A DNA stretch of 42,215 nt from assembly GCA_023416855.1 (NCBI GenBank), contig JAEZGU010000153.1, positions 1 through 42,215 of the forward strand. The letters are read 5' to 3'. Shown here one piece after another: positions 40,801 through 42,215 of the stretch. The number at the start of each line of letters is the position of its first letter. The first letter of the stretch is position 1. The notes below the pieces were generated by a model that saw nothing but the letters and a program-made list of their open reading frames with translations, had not been told where the DNA came from and did no database searches. The position numbers and the translations under genes are program-made. The DNA is from Bacillota bacterium. Lineage in GTDB: Bacteria > Bacillota > Clostridia > Tissierellales > Sedimentibacteraceae.

Positions 40801-41477
40801 TTTAATTCCTCTAAATGAACTAAACCTTCAAAGGAACTGAATTTGTGTAAAGCTAATGTATGGTTGAATTTTTTTGTTGCTTCTAATATTAGTATTGCTA
40901 TTACAGATAGTTCTTTTAATGAAGAATCCTTTGTTATTTCAATATCTATAATTTTGTAATTCAATTTATGAATATAACTAATAAATTTATCAAAATGCTC
41001 CAAGGATGAAAATGAGGTATATAGAGTAATTGTTTTATTATTAGATGTAACATAGTCTTCAATTTTCTTGAATAAGGTAACTATTAATAAAACTGCAACA
41101 GCAACTATGATTGCTCCATAATAGAAACCTGTTCCGATTGCTAAACCAAGACAAGCTGAGGACCATAAACCAGCTGCAGACGTCAAACCCTTTACTTGGC
41201 TCCTGCTTGTAACTAAAATTGTTCCTGCTCCTAAAAAACCGATACCACTTATTACTTGCGCACCTAAACGAGCCGGATCGCCACCGCCATAATTATTGAA
41301 GATAAATTGATTTGTCATCATTATTAAACTTGAACTTAAACATACCAACATATAAGTTCTAAAACCTGCAGGTCTGTTTTTTATACTTCTTTCAAGTCCT
41401 AATAAACCACCACATACCATAGATAACAAAATCCTGAGAATAATTGAAGTAGTATTTAAATCACTTATATTTTGCAT
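40797..41477 (-). CDS. MgtC/SapB-family membrane protein
   Basis: The 226-residue protein has four to five membrane helices with the MgtC signature (LLGLERSIKNRPAGFRTYML, GGGDPARLGAQVISGIGFLG, AGTILVT, GLTSAAGLWSSACLGLAIG). A cytoplasmic ACT-like C-terminal domain follows (about 150-226). MgtC proteins are linked to growth at low magnesium and modulate the F-type ATP synthase in some bacteria. The start is the ATG at 41477, eight bases after AGGCGG; the upstream in-frame GTG touches that site. Monocistronic between two terminators. Confidence 0.9.
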   Translation of the reverse strand: MQNISDLNTTSIILRILLSMVCGGLLGLERSIKNRPAGFRTYMLVCLSSSLIMMTNQFIFNNYGGGDPARLGAQVISGIGFLGAGTILVTSRSQVKGLTSAAGLWSSACLGLAIGTGFYYGAIIVAVAVLLIVTLFKKIEDYVTSNNKTITLYTSFSSLEHFDKFISYIHKLNYKIIDIEITKDSSLKELSVIAILILEATKKFNHTLALHKFSSFEGLVHLEELK

Positions 41478-41603
41478 ATTTCTCACCGCCTTTTTAACAT
41501 TGATACCATAAACTTTATGTGTTTAAACTTGTTTTTATTATTAATTATTTTCTATATTATATATGTTATTCTATAATTAATAGTAGTTTAATATGCTAAG
41601 TAA

Positions 41604-41632
41604 TAAAAAAAGCGAAATTCACATTCCGCTTA
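41604..41632 (-). terminator. Terminator of the KamA-like gene
   Basis: On the minus strand AGCGGAAT and ATTTCGCT form a stem (one mismatch) followed by seven T. It overlaps the stop codon. Confidence 0.75.
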
Positions 41633-42215
41633 TATTATATAATCAAGCCAAGCTTGCTCATTAGTTACTTTAATGTTTAATAATCTTCCTTGGTCTTTTT
41701 CATATTTTGCTTGATGATATTTAAAAAGAACTTCGTTATCATATAATTTTCCAATTATCTCAATTTTACCTGTAGGGTGGCTCATGGCATATTTAAAGCT
41801 TTTACTTAATCCACTTAGTTTCAATCTTGCTTCATCAATTATATCTATAGCTTTTATAAAAGGTACTTGAAACTGGTTTTTAACTCCCGATACAGGTCTG
41901 CATTGAAATATATAGTATGGATTCACGCCTATTTCAACTAAGTTCCTCATTAAGCTTGCCAATACTTCTGAAGTATCATTTACACCATTTAGTAAGACTG
42001 TTTGATTTCTTACAACAACTCCAATTTTTCTAAGAGCTTCAACTGCCATAGTAGATTCATTTGTAATTTCGTTAGGATGATTAAAATGAGTAATAACATA
42101 GATTTGCTTTATTTGGTTGTAATGTTCTAAAATGCTTAAAAGCTCATCGTCTCCATAAATTCTTGAAGGTAGCACAACGGGAGTTCTTGTACCGAATCTT
42201 AAGAAGCTTATATGG
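41630..42215 (-). CDS. KamA-family radical SAM protein, C-terminal part
   Basis: The visible ~195 residues run off the right edge. The first codons read ISFLRFGTRTPVVLPSRI, matching the lysine 2,3-aminomutase (KamA) barrel. QTVLLNGVNDTSEVLASLMR, YYIFQCRPVSGVKNQFQVP and SHPTGKIEIIG follow; the last may hold the PLP lysine. The radical SAM cysteine triad would lie upstream, beyond the window. KamA relatives include lysine and glutamate 2,3-aminomutases and EpmB. The CRPVSG variant differs from classical KamA, so the exact substrate is open. A terminator overlaps its stop codon. Confidence 0.85.
   Translation of the reverse strand, partial: HISFLRFGTRTPVVLPSRIYGDDELLSILEHYNQIKQIYVITHFNHPNEITNESTMAVEALRKIGVVVRNQTVLLNGVNDTSEVLASLMRNLVEIGVNPYYIFQCRPVSGVKNQFQVPFIKAIDIIDEARLKLSGLSKSFKYAMSHPTGKIEIIGKLYDNEVLFKYHQAKYEKDQGRLLNIKVTNEQAWLDYII

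Noticed and set aside
1..42215. tRNA or rRNA genes, insertion sequences, prophage or integrase genes
   Set aside because: I saw no cloverleaf-type GTTCRANYC boxes in context, no rRNA-like blocks, no transposase motifs and no flanking direct repeats.

Overview
The window looks like the chromosome of a low-GC, anaerobic, spore-forming Gram-positive bacterium of the Clostridia. A Sedimentibacter- or Tissierellales-like organism is my guess from gene content, not from any search. The signs are strong AT bias, purine-rich ribosome binding sites with frequent TTG/GTG starts, S-layer-homology (SLH) surface proteins, cotJABC spore-coat genes, and the clostridial rpsB-tsf-pyrH-frr-uppS-cdsA-rseP-ispG block.

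Layout. 1-3.0 kb: the start of a ferritin gene, a cytoplasmic beta-propeller protein, a DUF4364 regulator and a lipoprotein polysaccharide deacetylase. 3.2-5.4 kb: an orphan cytosolic histidine kinase with three PAS-like domains. 5.4-21.7 kb: a large redox/cofactor locus. It opens with a strong promoter, a structured leader that I read as a molybdenum-cofactor (Moco) riboswitch, and an intrinsic terminator. 21.8-23.0 kb: cotJABC. 23.0-30.2 kb: a CAP protein, a HAD phosphatase, dprA and comM, a peroxiredoxin-like protein that has lost its catalytic cysteine, an SLH-anchored GH18 chitinase, and a DtxR/MntR regulator. 30.3-40.8 kb: topA, then the translation, lipid and isoprenoid housekeeping block, and the L25 gene. 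40.8-42.2 kb: an MgtC-like membrane protein and the C-terminal part of a KamA-family radical SAM enzyme.

The 5.4-21.7 kb locus is the part worth attention. It encodes about ten domains that resemble the sulfite-oxidase/YedY molybdopterin fold, spread over two SLH surface proteins, two lipoproteins and two membrane-anchored proteins. None of them appears to keep the molybdenum-ligating cysteine. With them are an FMN-domain/SUOX-like fusion, a NapH-like Fe-S membrane protein ending in an FMN-binding domain, a secreted fumarate-reductase-like flavoprotein with an FMN-binding domain, a complete ECF transporter (S, A, A', T), a surface nucleotide pyrophosphatase/phosphodiesterase, MobB and a small protein-kinase-fold phosphotransferase. 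The locus is split by an inverted rubrerythrin-like gene.

My leading hypothesis is a surface relay that captures a Moco-type pterin, trims it, imports it and re-phosphorylates it, under riboswitch control and in some ways like NEAT-domain haem capture. The main alternative is a flavin-based extracellular electron-transfer or reductase system. No ApbE flavin transferase and no moa/moe genes lie in the window.
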